Translations under genes and position numbers: made by a program
DNA from: Mumia xiangluensis
GTDB taxonomy: Bacteria; Actinomycetota; Actinomycetes; Propionibacteriales; Nocardioidaceae
Length of the DNA stretch: 64,000 nt
NCBI RefSeq assembly: GCF_010994095.1
Contig: NZ_WJYO01000001.1
Location: 124,001-188,000, forward strand
Direction of reading: 5' to 3'
In this document: piece by piece, positions 7,835-16,298 of the stretch
How positions within the stretch are numbered: position 1 is the stretch's first letter
Layout of the letters: each line of letters opens with the position of its first letter
Notes under the pieces: generated by a model
Told to the model about the DNA's origin: nothing
The model's input: only the letters and a program-made list of their open reading frames with translations
Database searches by the model: none

Positions 7835-8418
7835 GGGGGAGGCAGCAGGAGCGAGCGGATGGTGTCCGTGAACGCGTGCACGTCGAGCGTCGGGTCGAGC
7901 GACCGCTGCGCGCCCAGCCCGATGCCGATGCTCAGCAGCACGAGCGCGACCTGGTCGGCGGGCACCGCCAGCCGCATGCCGGTCCGCGCCTGCAGGTCGA
8001 GCAGCATCGCGGCGATCGCGTCGCGGATCTGCCGGTGCCGCGCGGCAAGCTCGGTCGCGACGAACGGGCTGGTCCGGACCACGGCGGCGAACTCGACCTC
8101 GAGCGCCGTCCATCGAGGCTGCCCGAGGCGGAGCTTCAGCCAGCCTTCGAACGCGCCCAGCGAGTCCTCGTACGTCGTCACGGCGGCCAGCGCCGAGACG
8201 ACCTCGACCACCATCTCGCCGTGGATCTGGTCAAGGACGGCGAGGCCGAGCTCCTCCTTGCTCTTGAAGTTCGAGTAGACCGCGCCCTTCGAGAACCCGG
8301 CCTCGACGGCGACGCGGTCGAGGCTCGTGGCGGCGTAGCCGTCGTCGAGGAAGAGCGTGCGTGCCGTCGCGATCAGCGACTCGCGCGTCTGCGCCTGACG
8401 TACTGCCCGGATGGACAT
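7822..8418 (-). CDS. TetR/AcrR-family transcriptional regulator
   Basis: The 198-residue protein has an N-terminal helix-turn-helix (about 8-54: TRESLIATARTLFLDDGYAA, TSLDRVAVEAGFSKGAVYSN, FKSKEEL) and a TetR_C-type ligand domain. It is divergent from a Baeyer-Villiger monooxygenase and P450 pair, its likely targets. The ATG is chosen because GAGGGGGACG precedes it. The tail PPPSAG and the TGA stop come from the repeat array at 7702-7834, so the original C-terminus may have been replaced. A dyad (GATAC / GTATC) over the monooxygenase promoter is a candidate operator. Confidence 0.9.
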   Translation of the reverse strand: MSIRAVRQAQTRESLIATARTLFLDDGYAATSLDRVAVEAGFSKGAVYSNFKSKEELGLAVLDQIHGEMVVEVVSALAAVTTYEDSLGAFEGWLKLRLGQPRWTALEVEFAAVVRTSPFVATELAARHRQIRDAIAAMLLDLQARTGMRLAVPADQVALVLLSIGIGLGAQRSLDPTLDVHAFTDTIRSLLLPPPSAG

Positions 8419-8453
8419 CGTCCCCCTCACGTACGAATATGACATCAAGAGTG

Positions 8454-8485
8454 TTGCATTCCGCTCGGATACCGTTAGTATCTGA
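8454..8485 (+). promoter_or_regulatory. promoter and dyad operator of the monooxygenase-P450 unit
   Basis: TTGCAT (8454-8459) and TAGTAT (8476-8481) are 16 bases apart; the GTG start follows 6 bases later, so the transcript is probably leaderless. GATAC (8468-8472) and GTATC (8478-8482) form a dyad overlapping the -10, well placed for the divergent TetR regulator. Confidence 0.5.
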
Positions 8486-8487
8486 CC

Positions 8488-9978
8488 GTGATCACCCAAG
8501 ATATCGTCATCGTCGGCACCGGGTTCTCCGGCATGGGCATGGCCATGAAGCTCGCCGAGGCAGGGCGCGACGACTTCGTCATCCTCGAGAAGGCCGACGA
8601 GGTCGGTGGCACGTGGCGTGACAACACCTACCCGGGCTGCGCCTGCGACGTCCCCAGTCACATGTACTCGTTCTCGTACGAGCTCAACCCGCGCTGGTCC
8701 AACTCCTTCTCGGGGCAGCCCGAGATCTGGGACTACATGCGCAAGGTCGCCGACGAGCACGGCATCCGCAAGCGGATCCACTTCGGCAAGGAGGTCGTCG
8801 GCGCCCACTGGGACGACGACCGCCGGCGCTGGGCGATCCACACCTCCGACGGCGACGTGTACGACGCCCGCGTGCTGGTCTCGGGCATGGGCGGCCTGCA
8901 CATCCCGAACGTCCCGCACATCGAGGGCGCCGAGTCCTTCACCGGTCCGCGGTTCCACTCGGCCGAGTGGGACCACAGCGTCGACCTGACGGGCAAGCGC
9001 ATCGCCGTGATCGGCACCGGCGCGAGCGCGATCCAGTTCGTGCCGATCATCGCCGAGCAGGCGTCCCACCTCACGCTGTTCCAGCGGACGCCCCCGTGGG
9101 TGCTGCCGAAGCGTGACAAGCCGATCGGCGCGACCAAGCAGGCGATCCTCGAGCGGGTCCCCGGTGCCAATCGCGTCTATCGCGACGCGCTCTACTGGGC
9201 GCTGGAGTCCCGCGCGATCACGTTCAACGGGCACGTCCCGGCGTTCCTGAAGATCGCCGAGAAGGTCGTCCACGCCCACATCGCCCGCCAGGTCGAGGAT
9301 CCTGCGATCCGCGAGAAGCTGACCCCCGACTACCGGCTCGGCTGCAAGCGCGTGCTGCAGTCGAACGACTACTACCGCACGTTCAACCGTGACGACGTGA
9401 CGCTCGAGACCACCGGCGTCGCCCGGATCGTCCCCGAGGGGGTCGTGGACGCCGACGGGACGCTGCATGAGGCCGACGTCATCGTCTACGGCACCGGCTT
9501 CCACGTTGTCGACGCGTTCGACCACCTCAACATCACCGGCCACGACGGCGTCGGCATGGCGGAGCAGTTCCAGCGGGACGGCGTCGAGACCTACCTCGGC
9601 ATCAACGTCACGAACTTCCCGAACCTGTTCCTGATGCTCGGACCCAACACGGCGCTCGGCCACAACTCGGTGGTCTTCATGATCGAGCAGCAGGCGAAGT
9701 ACATCGTCCGGTCGCTCGACACGATGGACCGTCTGCGTGCGGACGTGATGGAGCCGACGCGGCTCGCGCAGGACGCCTACAACGCCGACATCCAGGAGCG
9801 CGTCAAGAAGGGCATCTGGACCCAGGGTGGCTGCACGTCGTGGTACCTCGACAGCCAGGGCAACAACCGTACGATCTGGCCGAAGTTCACCTTCCAGTAC
9901 TGGTGGGACACCCGCAAGGTTCGCGAGGACGACTACGTCTTCAGCCGGTCGGAACGCAGGGATAAGGTCGCCGCATGA
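8488..9978 (+). CDS. Baeyer-Villiger-type flavin monooxygenase
   Basis: This FAD/NADPH-dependent monooxygenase (496 residues) would insert oxygen next to a carbonyl to make esters or lactones. It has the FAD Rossmann motif GTGFSGMG (about 11-18), a GGTWRDNTYPGCACD block, the type I Baeyer-Villiger fingerprint FTGPRFHSAEWD (151-162), the NADPH Rossmann motif GTGASAIQ, and a C-terminal ATG-type segment (YGTGFHV). The GTG start is supported by the promoter spacing upstream. It is followed after 85 bases by a P450 and controlled by a divergent TetR gene, suggesting a two-enzyme oxidative route for a hydrophobic ketone, terpenoid or steroid-like compound. Substrate not determinable. Confidence 0.92.
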   Translation: MITQDIVIVGTGFSGMGMAMKLAEAGRDDFVILEKADEVGGTWRDNTYPGCACDVPSHMYSFSYELNPRWSNSFSGQPEIWDYMRKVADEHGIRKRIHFGKEVVGAHWDDDRRRWAIHTSDGDVYDARVLVSGMGGLHIPNVPHIEGAESFTGPRFHSAEWDHSVDLTGKRIAVIGTGASAIQFVPIIAEQASHLTLFQRTPPWVLPKRDKPIGATKQAILERVPGANRVYRDALYWALESRAITFNGHVPAFLKIAEKVVHAHIARQVEDPAIREKLTPDYRLGCKRVLQSNDYYRTFNRDDVTLETTGVARIVPEGVVDADGTLHEADVIVYGTGFHVVDAFDHLNITGHDGVGMAEQFQRDGVETYLGINVTNFPNLFLMLGPNTALGHNSVVFMIEQQAKYIVRSLDTMDRLRADVMEPTRLAQDAYNADIQERVKKGIWTQGGCTSWYLDSQGNNRTIWPKFTFQYWWDTRKVREDDYVFSRSERRDKVAA

Positions 9979-10063
9979 GCGCGAGGAGCCGGAGCGGAGG
10001 TACGCCGAGGTACGAGGTGTGCCGGAGCGAGGCACCGCAGCGCTCAGGCACGTTGGGCGCGGC

Positions 10064-11353
10064 ATGAGCCTGCCCCCAGGACCGCGGTGGCCCGCTTCCG
10101 TCCAGACGGTGGCGTTCGTCGCGTTCCGGGGGCCCTTCTCCCGCATGCTCGTCCGCCGGTACGGACCCGCCTACACGATCCGCATCCATCCGGGTCCGCG
10201 CACGATCGCGACGGTCAGCGATCCCGAGCACATCAAGCAGGTCTTCGCCGGCAGCGCCGCGGAGTTCCACGCCGGCGAGGGCAACCAGGTTCTCCGCCCC
10301 GTGATGGGCGACCACTCGGTGCTGCTGACCGACGAGGCCGAGCACCTGCGGGCCCGCAAGCTCCTCATGCCGGCGTTCAACGGCGCGTCGCTTCGCGGCT
10401 ACCGCAGCCTCGTCGACGCCCTCGCCAAGGCGGAGGTCGACCGCTGGCACGACGGTGAGCGTCTCGTCACGCACGACCGGATGAACGCCCTGACGCTCGA
10501 GGTGATCCTCCAGGTCGTGTTCGGCGTCACCGACGAGGACACGCTGCTCGCCCTGCGTCCGCGCATCCGCCGGATGGTGGAGATCGACCCGGTGATGTTC
10601 GTCGGGTGGATCTTCCCGCGCCTGCGGGCGTACGGGCCGTGGAAGCGCTACTTCGACAACCAGCGGCAGGTCGACGCGCTCATGTACGCGGAGATCGCGG
10701 CACGCCGTGAGGTGCCGGACCTCGACGCACGCACGGACGTGCTCTCACGTCTGCTCGGCGCGCGCGCGGAGGCCGGCGTACCAGCACTGACCGATGCCGA
10801 GCTCCGCGACCAGCTCGTCACGCTCCTGCTCGCCGGCCACGAGACGACGGCGTCGGCGCTGTCGTGGACGTTGTACGAGCTCGCTGCCAACCCGGACGTG
10901 CAGGCCGAGGCGCTGCGCGCCGCCGACGACGGGGACGAGGCGTTCCTCGAGGCATGCCTCAAGGAAGGCATGCGGCGGCATCCGGTGATCGACTCCGTCG
11001 TACGCCGCCTCACGACGCCACAGCGGATCGGACCGTGGGAGATGCCTGCGGGCACCGTCGTGTCGCCGTCGATCGCCGGCGTCCAGGCGTCGCAGAGCAG
11101 CTTCGCGCAGCCGCGACGTTTCCGGCCGCGGCGCTTCCTCGATGACGAGGTCGCCCCCAACACGTGGATCCCCTTCGGCGGCGGGGTGCGCCGGTGCATC
11201 GGCGCCGGGTTCTCGTTGATGGAGGGCACGGCGGTGCTGAAGGAGATCCTGACCCGCTACCGCGTGAGCGTGGACGGCGCCGAGGTCGACATGCTCCGCA
11301 ACATCACGCACGTGCCGAAGCACAAGGCCGTGGTGACGCTCCACGCCCGCTGA
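10064..11353 (+). CDS. cytochrome P450
   Basis: The 429-residue class I bacterial P450 is complete. The I-helix oxygen-activation motif AGHETT is at 257-262, ExxR (EGMR) at 301-304, and the heme loop FGGGVRRCIG places the thiolate Cys at 378. The opening MSLPPGPRWP and PFSRMLVRRYGPAY resembles CYP110/CYP138-like families, but I do not assign a subfamily. The ATG at 10064 gives a normal N-terminus; the 85-base gap after the monooxygenase contains repeated GAGGTACG and CGGAGCG words. It is probably co-transcribed with the monooxygenase. No ferredoxin gene is adjacent. Confidence 0.94.
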   Translation: MSLPPGPRWPASVQTVAFVAFRGPFSRMLVRRYGPAYTIRIHPGPRTIATVSDPEHIKQVFAGSAAEFHAGEGNQVLRPVMGDHSVLLTDEAEHLRARKLLMPAFNGASLRGYRSLVDALAKAEVDRWHDGERLVTHDRMNALTLEVILQVVFGVTDEDTLLALRPRIRRMVEIDPVMFVGWIFPRLRAYGPWKRYFDNQRQVDALMYAEIAARREVPDLDARTDVLSRLLGARAEAGVPALTDAELRDQLVTLLLAGHETTASALSWTLYELAANPDVQAEALRAADDGDEAFLEACLKEGMRRHPVIDSVVRRLTTPQRIGPWEMPAGTVVSPSIAGVQASQSSFAQPRRFRPRRFLDDEVAPNTWIPFGGGVRRCIGAGFSLMEGTAVLKEILTRYRVSVDGAEVDMLRNITHVPKHKAVVTLHAR

Positions 11354-11469
11354 CGTCTCGAAGGGCTTGTCCTGAGGAGCCCGAGCTTGCGAGGGCGTCT
11401 CGAAGGGCTTGTCCTGAGGAGCCCGAGCTTGCGAGGGCGTCTCGAAGGGCTTGCGTCTCGAAGGGCTTG
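11354..11469 (+). repeat. 42-base tandem repeat with two truncated copies
   Basis: Two perfect 42-base units (11354-11395 and 11396-11437; each begins CGTCTCGAAGGGCTTG) are followed by two 16-base copies of the unit's start (11438-11453 and 11454-11469) and a decayed third start. Each full unit holds GGGCT and AGCCC arms separated by 10 bases, so the array may also help end the P450 transcript. Confidence 0.85.
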
Positions 11470-11491
11470 CGTCTCGACAGCCGGGTTACGA

Positions 11492-11514
11492 CTAAGCGCC
11501 CGCTTAGGTAAGGT
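11492..11514 (+). promoter_or_regulatory. perfect palindromic operator overlapping a leaderless promoter
   Basis: CTAAGCG-CC-CGCTTAG (11492-11507) is a perfect 16-base palindrome of the kind bound by TetR-family regulators. It immediately precedes TAAGGT (11509-11514), a -10 hexamer ending 6 bases before the ATG at 11521, so bound repressor would cover the core promoter. No regulator gene is adjacent. Confidence 0.55.
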
Positions 11515-11520
11515 CAGGCC

Positions 11521-12489
11521 ATGCGCGCAGTCCAGATCACATCGTTGAAAGGTCCCTCCGCCGTCGAGGTCGTCGACATCGACGCACCCGAGCCGGGACC
11601 CGACCAGGTCGTCATCGACGTCAAGGCGTCGGGTGTCTCGTTCCCGGAGGTGCTGCAGACGCGCGGCCTCTACCAGGTGAAGCCGCCGCTCCCCTTCGTC
11701 CCGGGCTCCGAGATCGCCGGCGTGGTGGTGTCCGCTCCGTCCGGGTCCGGGTTCTCCACCGGTGACCGCGTCGCCGCCTTCCCGATGCTCGGCGGCTTCG
11801 CGGAGCGCGTCGTCGCCAACACCGACCTGACGTTCCACCTCCCCGACAACCTGTCCTACGAGGAGGGCGCGGCGCTCCCCCTCAACTACCTGACCGCCCA
11901 CTTCGCGCTGCTCAAGCGCGGCTACCTGCGCCACGGCGAGTCTGTCCTGGTCCAGGGCGCTGCGGGCGGCGTCGGCACGGCGTCCATCCAGATCGCCAAG
12001 GCGTACGGCGCGGGCCAGGTCATCGCCGTGACGTCGACCGACGCGAAGGGCGAGGTCGCCAAGGCGGCCGGCGCCGACGCGTACGTGCTCGTCGACGGGT
12101 TCAAGGACGCCGTCAAGGACCTCACCGGCGGTCGCGGCGCGGACATCGTCGTCGACCCGGTCGGCGGCGACCGCTTCACCGACTCGCTCCGGGCACTCGG
12201 CGACGACGGGCGCCTGCTCGTCATCGGCTTCACCGCCGGCGCGATCCCCGAGGTGAAGGTCAACCGCCTGCTGCTCAACAACATCGACGTCCGCGGCGTC
12301 GGCTGGGGTGCGTACGTGTTGAAGCGGCCCGGCTACGTCGCCTCGCAGTGGCAGGAGCTCACCCTGCACCTCGAGGCGGGCGTGCTCACGCCCCCGATCG
12401 GTGCACGTTTCCCGCTCGAGGACGCCGCACGTGCGCTCGCGTCGATCGACAACCGCGAGGCGGTCGGGAAGGTCGTCCTCGTCCCCTGA
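11521..12489 (+). CDS. NADPH:quinone oxidoreductase, zinc-free MDR family
   Basis: The 322-residue medium-chain reductase has a GroES-like N-terminal domain (about 1-115, with GVSFPEVLQTRGLYQVKP and FVPGSEIAGVVV) and a nucleotide domain with QGAAGGVGTASIQIAKAYGA (about 145-164). The structural and catalytic zinc ligands of alcohol dehydrogenases are missing, which places it with quinone oxidoreductases / zeta-crystallin-like enzymes. The start follows a palindromic operator and TAAGGT, so the message is probably leaderless and repressible. In mycobacteria similar palindromes control lipid and sterol genes; whether this enzyme is part of such a regulon is inference. Confidence 0.9.
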   Translation: MRAVQITSLKGPSAVEVVDIDAPEPGPDQVVIDVKASGVSFPEVLQTRGLYQVKPPLPFVPGSEIAGVVVSAPSGSGFSTGDRVAAFPMLGGFAERVVANTDLTFHLPDNLSYEEGAALPLNYLTAHFALLKRGYLRHGESVLVQGAAGGVGTASIQIAKAYGAGQVIAVTSTDAKGEVAKAAGADAYVLVDGFKDAVKDLTGGRGADIVVDPVGGDRFTDSLRALGDDGRLLVIGFTAGAIPEVKVNRLLLNNIDVRGVGWGAYVLKRPGYVASQWQELTLHLEAGVLTPPIGARFPLEDAARALASIDNREAVGKVVLVP

Positions 12490-12490
12490 C

Positions 12491-12505
12491 GCCGGCACCA
12501 CCGGC
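12491..12505 (+). terminator. short hairpin after the quinone oxidoreductase gene
   Basis: GCCGG and CCGGC arms with a 5-base loop lie just after the stop codon; there is no T-run. The remaining bases to 12599 hold no gene I can support. Confidence 0.3.
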
Positions 12506-12599
12506 GGGTGCAAGGCGGGGCGATGCGACCTTCGCGCTGCGCCACACTCCGTCCAGGCGTCGGCCCATCCGTGCGGCCCGCCGGGACGGAGAAGAGACC

Positions 12600-13151
12600 A
12601 TGCGAGCTTCGGCGATCGCGGCGGTGGCCCTAGGCGCTGGCGGCCTGATCCTGGGTGGCGTCGTCGTCGCCCAGGCGGCCCCGACGACCGGCACCGTGAA
12701 GGTGTGCACGACCAAGAAGAACGTCGTGGTCAGCGCGACCAAGAGCGGCAGGTGCGCCAAGGGCCTGAAGAAGGTCACGCTCAACACGCGCGGACCTGTC
12801 GGGCCTGCTGGCGCACGCGGTGCCACCGGCGCGCGCGGGCCGGCGGGCGCGCAGGGCCCGGCCGGCACGACGGCGTTCGGCAAGGAGACAGGCTCGTTCG
12901 CCGCGGGTGCCGGCTACGGCTGCGTGCTCGGCGAGGTACGCCTGTACGCCGGCTACGTCGGTGCAGGTGTCCCCGCCAACGGGCAGGTCCTCCCGATCAG
13001 CACGAACACCGCGCTCTTCAGCCTGCTGGGCACGAGGTACGGCGGGAACGGGACGACGACCTTCGCCCTGCCCGACCTTCGTGCCGCCGCCCCGAACGGC
13101 CTGACCTACTTCATCTGCGTGGACGGCACGTTCCCGGCGCGGGTCGACTGA
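12600..13151 (+). CDS. secreted collagen-like / tail-collar domain protein
   Basis: The 183-residue protein has an N-terminal signal or anchor helix (about 4-26, ending AQAA), a small conserved region with KVCTTKKNVVVSATKSGRCA, eight Gly-X-Y collagen-like triplets (about 65-88: GPVGPAGARGATGARGPAG and on), and a C-terminal domain with GEVRLYAGYV, VLPISTNTALFSLLGTRYGG and TTFALPDLR. That last set is the signature of the phage tail-collar / microcystin-dependent-protein family. The collar domain is normally a trimeric tip on a fibre, so a short triple-helical stalk with a trimeric head is a reasonable model. No phage genes are near. Function unknown. Confidence 0.75.
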   Translation: MRASAIAAVALGAGGLILGGVVVAQAAPTTGTVKVCTTKKNVVVSATKSGRCAKGLKKVTLNTRGPVGPAGARGATGARGPAGAQGPAGTTAFGKETGSFAAGAGYGCVLGEVRLYAGYVGAGVPANGQVLPISTNTALFSLLGTRYGGNGTTTFALPDLRAAAPNGLTYFICVDGTFPARVD

Positions 13152-13164
13152 GACACAGGTCGAA

Positions 13165-13207
13165 GGTGCGCCGCGCCGGATCCCCCCGTGGCCCGGCGTG
13201 GCGCACC
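13165..13207. terminator. bidirectional terminator between convergent genes
   Basis: A 15-base stem (13165-13179 with 13193-13207; arms GGTGCGCCGCGCCGG and CCGGCGTGGCGCACC, one G-T wobble) with a 13-base loop separates the tail-collar gene from the permease. Confidence 0.6.
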
Positions 13208-13220
13208 CTCAGTCGTGGGG

Positions 13221-14750
13221 TTACTCGGTGTTGCCCTTGAGGATCTCGTCCTCGATGGTTCCGCCGAGTCCTTCCTTCTCCGGGTCGTAGCCGTGCAGGC
13301 CTCCGGAGACGGCGTACTCCTCCTCCGGCGACAGCACCAGACGGTGGCGTCCCCAGAACGCGAACAGCAGGAGCATCACGGCGTAGATGACGACGATCGC
13401 GACGACCGCCGGACGGTAAGCCTCGTTGAGCAGCACGCCGATGAACGTGATCGCCGCGATCACTCCGGCGACGACCGCGCCGGCGACACCGACCGGGCTC
13501 ACGTACGGGCGTACGGCGTTCGGGAACTTCCTGCGGAGCATCACGAAGGCGACCATCTGCAGGAAGTAGGCGAGGACCGCGCCCCACACCGCGATGTTCA
13601 GGACGATGTCGCCGGCCGCGGAGCCGACGATGTCCACGACGAACAGCGCCACGAGCCCGATCAGCGCACCGGCGACGAGCGCGACCCACGGGGTCTGCCG
13701 CGCACCGGTGAGCGAGAGGAACTTCGGGTAGTAGCCGGCTCGCGACAGCGAGTACATGTTGCGGCCGTAGGCGAACATGATGCCCTGCAGGCTCGCGAGC
13801 AGACCGATCAGCGCAAACGCCGACAACAGGGCGGCGAGGTCGGCCGACAGGAACGCCCGGAACCCGTCGAGCAGAGGCTCGTCGGACCCGCGGATCTCCT
13901 CGGAGCCCGTGACCGCCGGGTTGAGGAACAGCACGATGGCCGCCGTCGCGATCAGCGTGAGCAGGCCGCCGATGCCGGCGCGCGGGATGTCCTTCTGAGG
14001 CTCGTGCGCCTCCTCCGCCGCGAGCGGGAGCTCCTCGATCCCGAGGAAGAACCACATCGCGAACGGCAGCGCGTACAGGACGCCCTCCCAGCCGAACGGG
14101 AGGAAGTCGGAGTTGCCCGGGTCCGGCGCGATGTTGTTGAGGTTGTCGAAGTCGATCGCGCCGTTGGCGAACGCGAGGATCGCGAAGAGGACCAGGACGC
14201 CGATCGAGATGACCGAGACCACGATCGCGAACGTGAACGAGATCGCCGCGCCCAAGGTGTTGAGGCCGACGAACACGGCGTAGAGGACGATCCACCAGAT
14301 CCACATGTTGTCGCTGAGGTCGAGCCCGATCAGCTCGTCGGTGATCGAGTTCGCGTAGCTCGCCGAGAAGAGGACGATCACGCCGGTGGTGAAGACGTAC
14401 TCGATCGTCTCGGCCAGACCGGTGACGAAGCCGCCCCACGGACCCATGGCCGCACGCGAGAACGAGTACGCGCCGCCGGTGTGCGGCATCGCGGCCGACA
14501 TCTCGCCGATCGAGAACAGCATGCCGAAGTACATGATGACGATGACGACGGTCGCGATGACCAGGCCGCCCCACCCGGCCATGTCCAGACCGAAGTTCCA
14601 GCCGGAGAAGTCGCCGGAGATGACGGCGCCGACCCCGATGCCCCACAGGCCCCAGAAGCCGGCGGCGCGCGTGAGCTGGCGCTTCTCGAAGTAGCCCTCC
14701 TGAGCATGGGAGTAGGTCGCCCCCGATGCCGTACGCCTCTCATCGGCCAT
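13221..14750 (-). CDS. APC-family amino acid/amine permease, ethanolamine-permease-like
   Basis: The 509-residue transporter has about twelve membrane segments and an opening of the ethanolamine permease type: RAAGFWGLWGIGVGAVISGD, then FSGWNFGLDMAGWGGL. IEELPLAAEEAHEPQKDIPR marks the mid-protein loop of that subfamily. It is divergent from a glutamine-synthetase-like ligase and downstream amine-catabolic genes, so its cargo is probably ethanolamine or another small amine. GAGAGGAGAAG stands before the chosen ATG; the open frame extends far upstream but only as the antisense of the ligase gene. The convergent neighbour is separated by a strong terminator. Confidence 0.85.
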   Translation of the reverse strand: MADERRTASGATYSHAQEGYFEKRQLTRAAGFWGLWGIGVGAVISGDFSGWNFGLDMAGWGGLVIATVVIVIMYFGMLFSIGEMSAAMPHTGGAYSFSRAAMGPWGGFVTGLAETIEYVFTTGVIVLFSASYANSITDELIGLDLSDNMWIWWIVLYAVFVGLNTLGAAISFTFAIVVSVISIGVLVLFAILAFANGAIDFDNLNNIAPDPGNSDFLPFGWEGVLYALPFAMWFFLGIEELPLAAEEAHEPQKDIPRAGIGGLLTLIATAAIVLFLNPAVTGSEEIRGSDEPLLDGFRAFLSADLAALLSAFALIGLLASLQGIMFAYGRNMYSLSRAGYYPKFLSLTGARQTPWVALVAGALIGLVALFVVDIVGSAAGDIVLNIAVWGAVLAYFLQMVAFVMLRRKFPNAVRPYVSPVGVAGAVVAGVIAAITFIGVLLNEAYRPAVVAIVVIYAVMLLLFAFWGRHRLVLSPEEEYAVSGGLHGYDPEKEGLGGTIEDEILKGNTE

Positions 14751-14906
14751 CTCGGCTTCTCCTCTCGACGGACGCGTCGCTTGGACAGAGAGTAGACCCG
14801 TCAATGGTGGCCTGCACCTACCTTTGACTCTGGATCTCACTATTTTCGCAGCGATCTTTGCCTGCCACCCCTGCCCCAATGGTTGGTTCGGCGTGATTGA
14901 CTGACG

Positions 14907-14918
14907 CATGACCATGCT
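14907..14918. promoter_or_regulatory. short palindrome in the permease/ligase intergenic region
   Basis: GCATG-AC-CATGC lies just upstream of the GGGAGG ribosome site of the ligase gene. It is a possible operator for the GntR regulator at 19202, but no second copy was found near the permease start. The rest of 14751-14930 is comparatively AT-rich with no promoter I can fix. Confidence 0.25.
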
Positions 14919-14930
14919 GCGGGAGGGCAC

Positions 14931-16298
14931 ATGAGCGTCACGTCGGGCAACCTGACCCTGGACCAGCTGACGGACGACGTCGCGACGGGGGACATCGACA
15001 CCGTCATCGTGGCGTTCGGCGACATGCAGGGCCGGATGACGGGCAAGCGCGTGTCGGCGCGGCTGTTCCTCGAGGACGTCGCCGAACACGGCGCGGAGTG
15101 CTGCAACTACCTGCTGGCGGTCGACGTCGACATGAACACCGTCGACGGCTACGCGATGTCGAGCTGGGAGACCGGCTACGGCGACATGGTGATGCGCCCC
15201 GACTTCGCGACGCTGCGCCGCATCCCGTGGCTCCCCGGCACGGCGCTGGTGATCGCCGATCTCGAGGACCATCACGGCGAGCCGGTCGCGGCGGCTCCTC
15301 GGACGATCCTCCAGCGCCAGGTCGCACGGCTCGCCGAGCGCGGCCTCGTGCCGTACGCGGGGACGGAGCTCGAGTTCATGGTGTTCGACACCGGCTACCG
15401 CGAGGCCTGGGCGAAGGGATACCGCGAGCTGACGCCGGCGACGGACTACAACGTGGACTACGCGATGCTCGCCTCGACCCGCATGGAGCCGCTGCTGCAC
15501 GAGATCCGGCAGGGCATGGACGGTGCCGGGATGTACTGCGAGGGCGTCAAGGGCGAGTGCAACCTCGGCCAGCAGGAGATCGCCTTCCGCTACGCCCACG
15601 CGCTCGCGACCTGCGACAACCACACGATCTACAAGAACGGCGCGAAGGAGATCGCCGACCGTCACGGCAAGAGCCTGACGTTCATGGCGAAGTTCGACGA
15701 GCGCGAGGGCAACTCGTGCCACGTGCACCTGTCGCTGCGCGGGGACGACGGCAGCGCCGTGTTCGCCGACAGCGACGGCCCGCACGAGATGTCGCCGATG
15801 TTCCGTCACTTCCTCGCCGGACAGCTGGCGACGATGCGGGAGCTGACGCTCTTCTACGCGCCGAACATCAACTCCTACAAGCGCTTCGCCGAGGGCAGCT
15901 TCGCCCCCACCGCGGTCGCGTGGGGCCTCGACAACCGCACCTGCTCGCTGCGGGTGGTGGGCCACGGGCTCGGGATGCGGATGGAGTGCCGTGCGCCGGG
16001 AGGCGACGTCAACCCCTACCTCGCCGTCGCCGCCCTGATCGCCGGCGGCCTGCACGGGATCGACCAGGAGCTCGAGCTCGACGCCCCGCTCGAGGGCAAC
16101 GCCTACACCAGCGGCGCCGAGCACCTCCCGACCACGCTGCGCGACGCGGCCGCCCTGTTCGCTGAGTCTGAGATCGCCCGCGACGCGTTCGGGAAGGACG
16201 TGGTCGACCACTACCTCAACAACGCGCACGTCGAGCAGACCGCGTTCGACGCCGCAGTCACCGACTGGGAGAGGGTGCGCGGATTTGAGCGACTCTGA
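14931..16298 (+). CDS. glutamine-synthetase-like gamma-glutamyl-amine ligase (GlnA4-like)
   Basis: The 455-residue GS-fold ligase has the metal/ATP signature GTELEFMVFD (about 144-153), the substrate-loop block NSYKRFAEGSFAPTAVAWG followed by DNRTC, and the C-terminal MECRAPGGDVNPYLAVAALI. It lacks the NLYxLP adenylylation site of true GlnA. In Streptomyces such GlnA-like enzymes (GlnA3/GlnA4) glutamylate polyamines or ethanolamine. Here it is followed, with a 14-base overlap, by a PuuD-like hydrolase and then an aldehyde dehydrogenase, which fits gamma-glutamylation of an amine. GGGAGG precedes the ATG. Which amine is used cannot be read from sequence. Confidence 0.88.
   Translation: MSVTSGNLTLDQLTDDVATGDIDTVIVAFGDMQGRMTGKRVSARLFLEDVAEHGAECCNYLLAVDVDMNTVDGYAMSSWETGYGDMVMRPDFATLRRIPWLPGTALVIADLEDHHGEPVAAAPRTILQRQVARLAERGLVPYAGTELEFMVFDTGYREAWAKGYRELTPATDYNVDYAMLASTRMEPLLHEIRQGMDGAGMYCEGVKGECNLGQQEIAFRYAHALATCDNHTIYKNGAKEIADRHGKSLTFMAKFDEREGNSCHVHLSLRGDDGSAVFADSDGPHEMSPMFRHFLAGQLATMRELTLFYAPNINSYKRFAEGSFAPTAVAWGLDNRTCSLRVVGHGLGMRMECRAPGGDVNPYLAVAALIAGGLHGIDQELELDAPLEGNAYTSGAEHLPTTLRDAAALFAESEIARDAFGKDVVDHYLNNAHVEQTAFDAAVTDWERVRGFERL

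Noticed and set aside
8419-10146. Long open frame upstream of and in frame with the TetR gene on the minus strand (774 codons in total).
   Set aside because: It is the antisense of the Baeyer-Villiger monooxygenase; the composition is low-complexity Val/Arg/Asp-rich with no motifs, and a ribosome site marks the TetR start at 8418.
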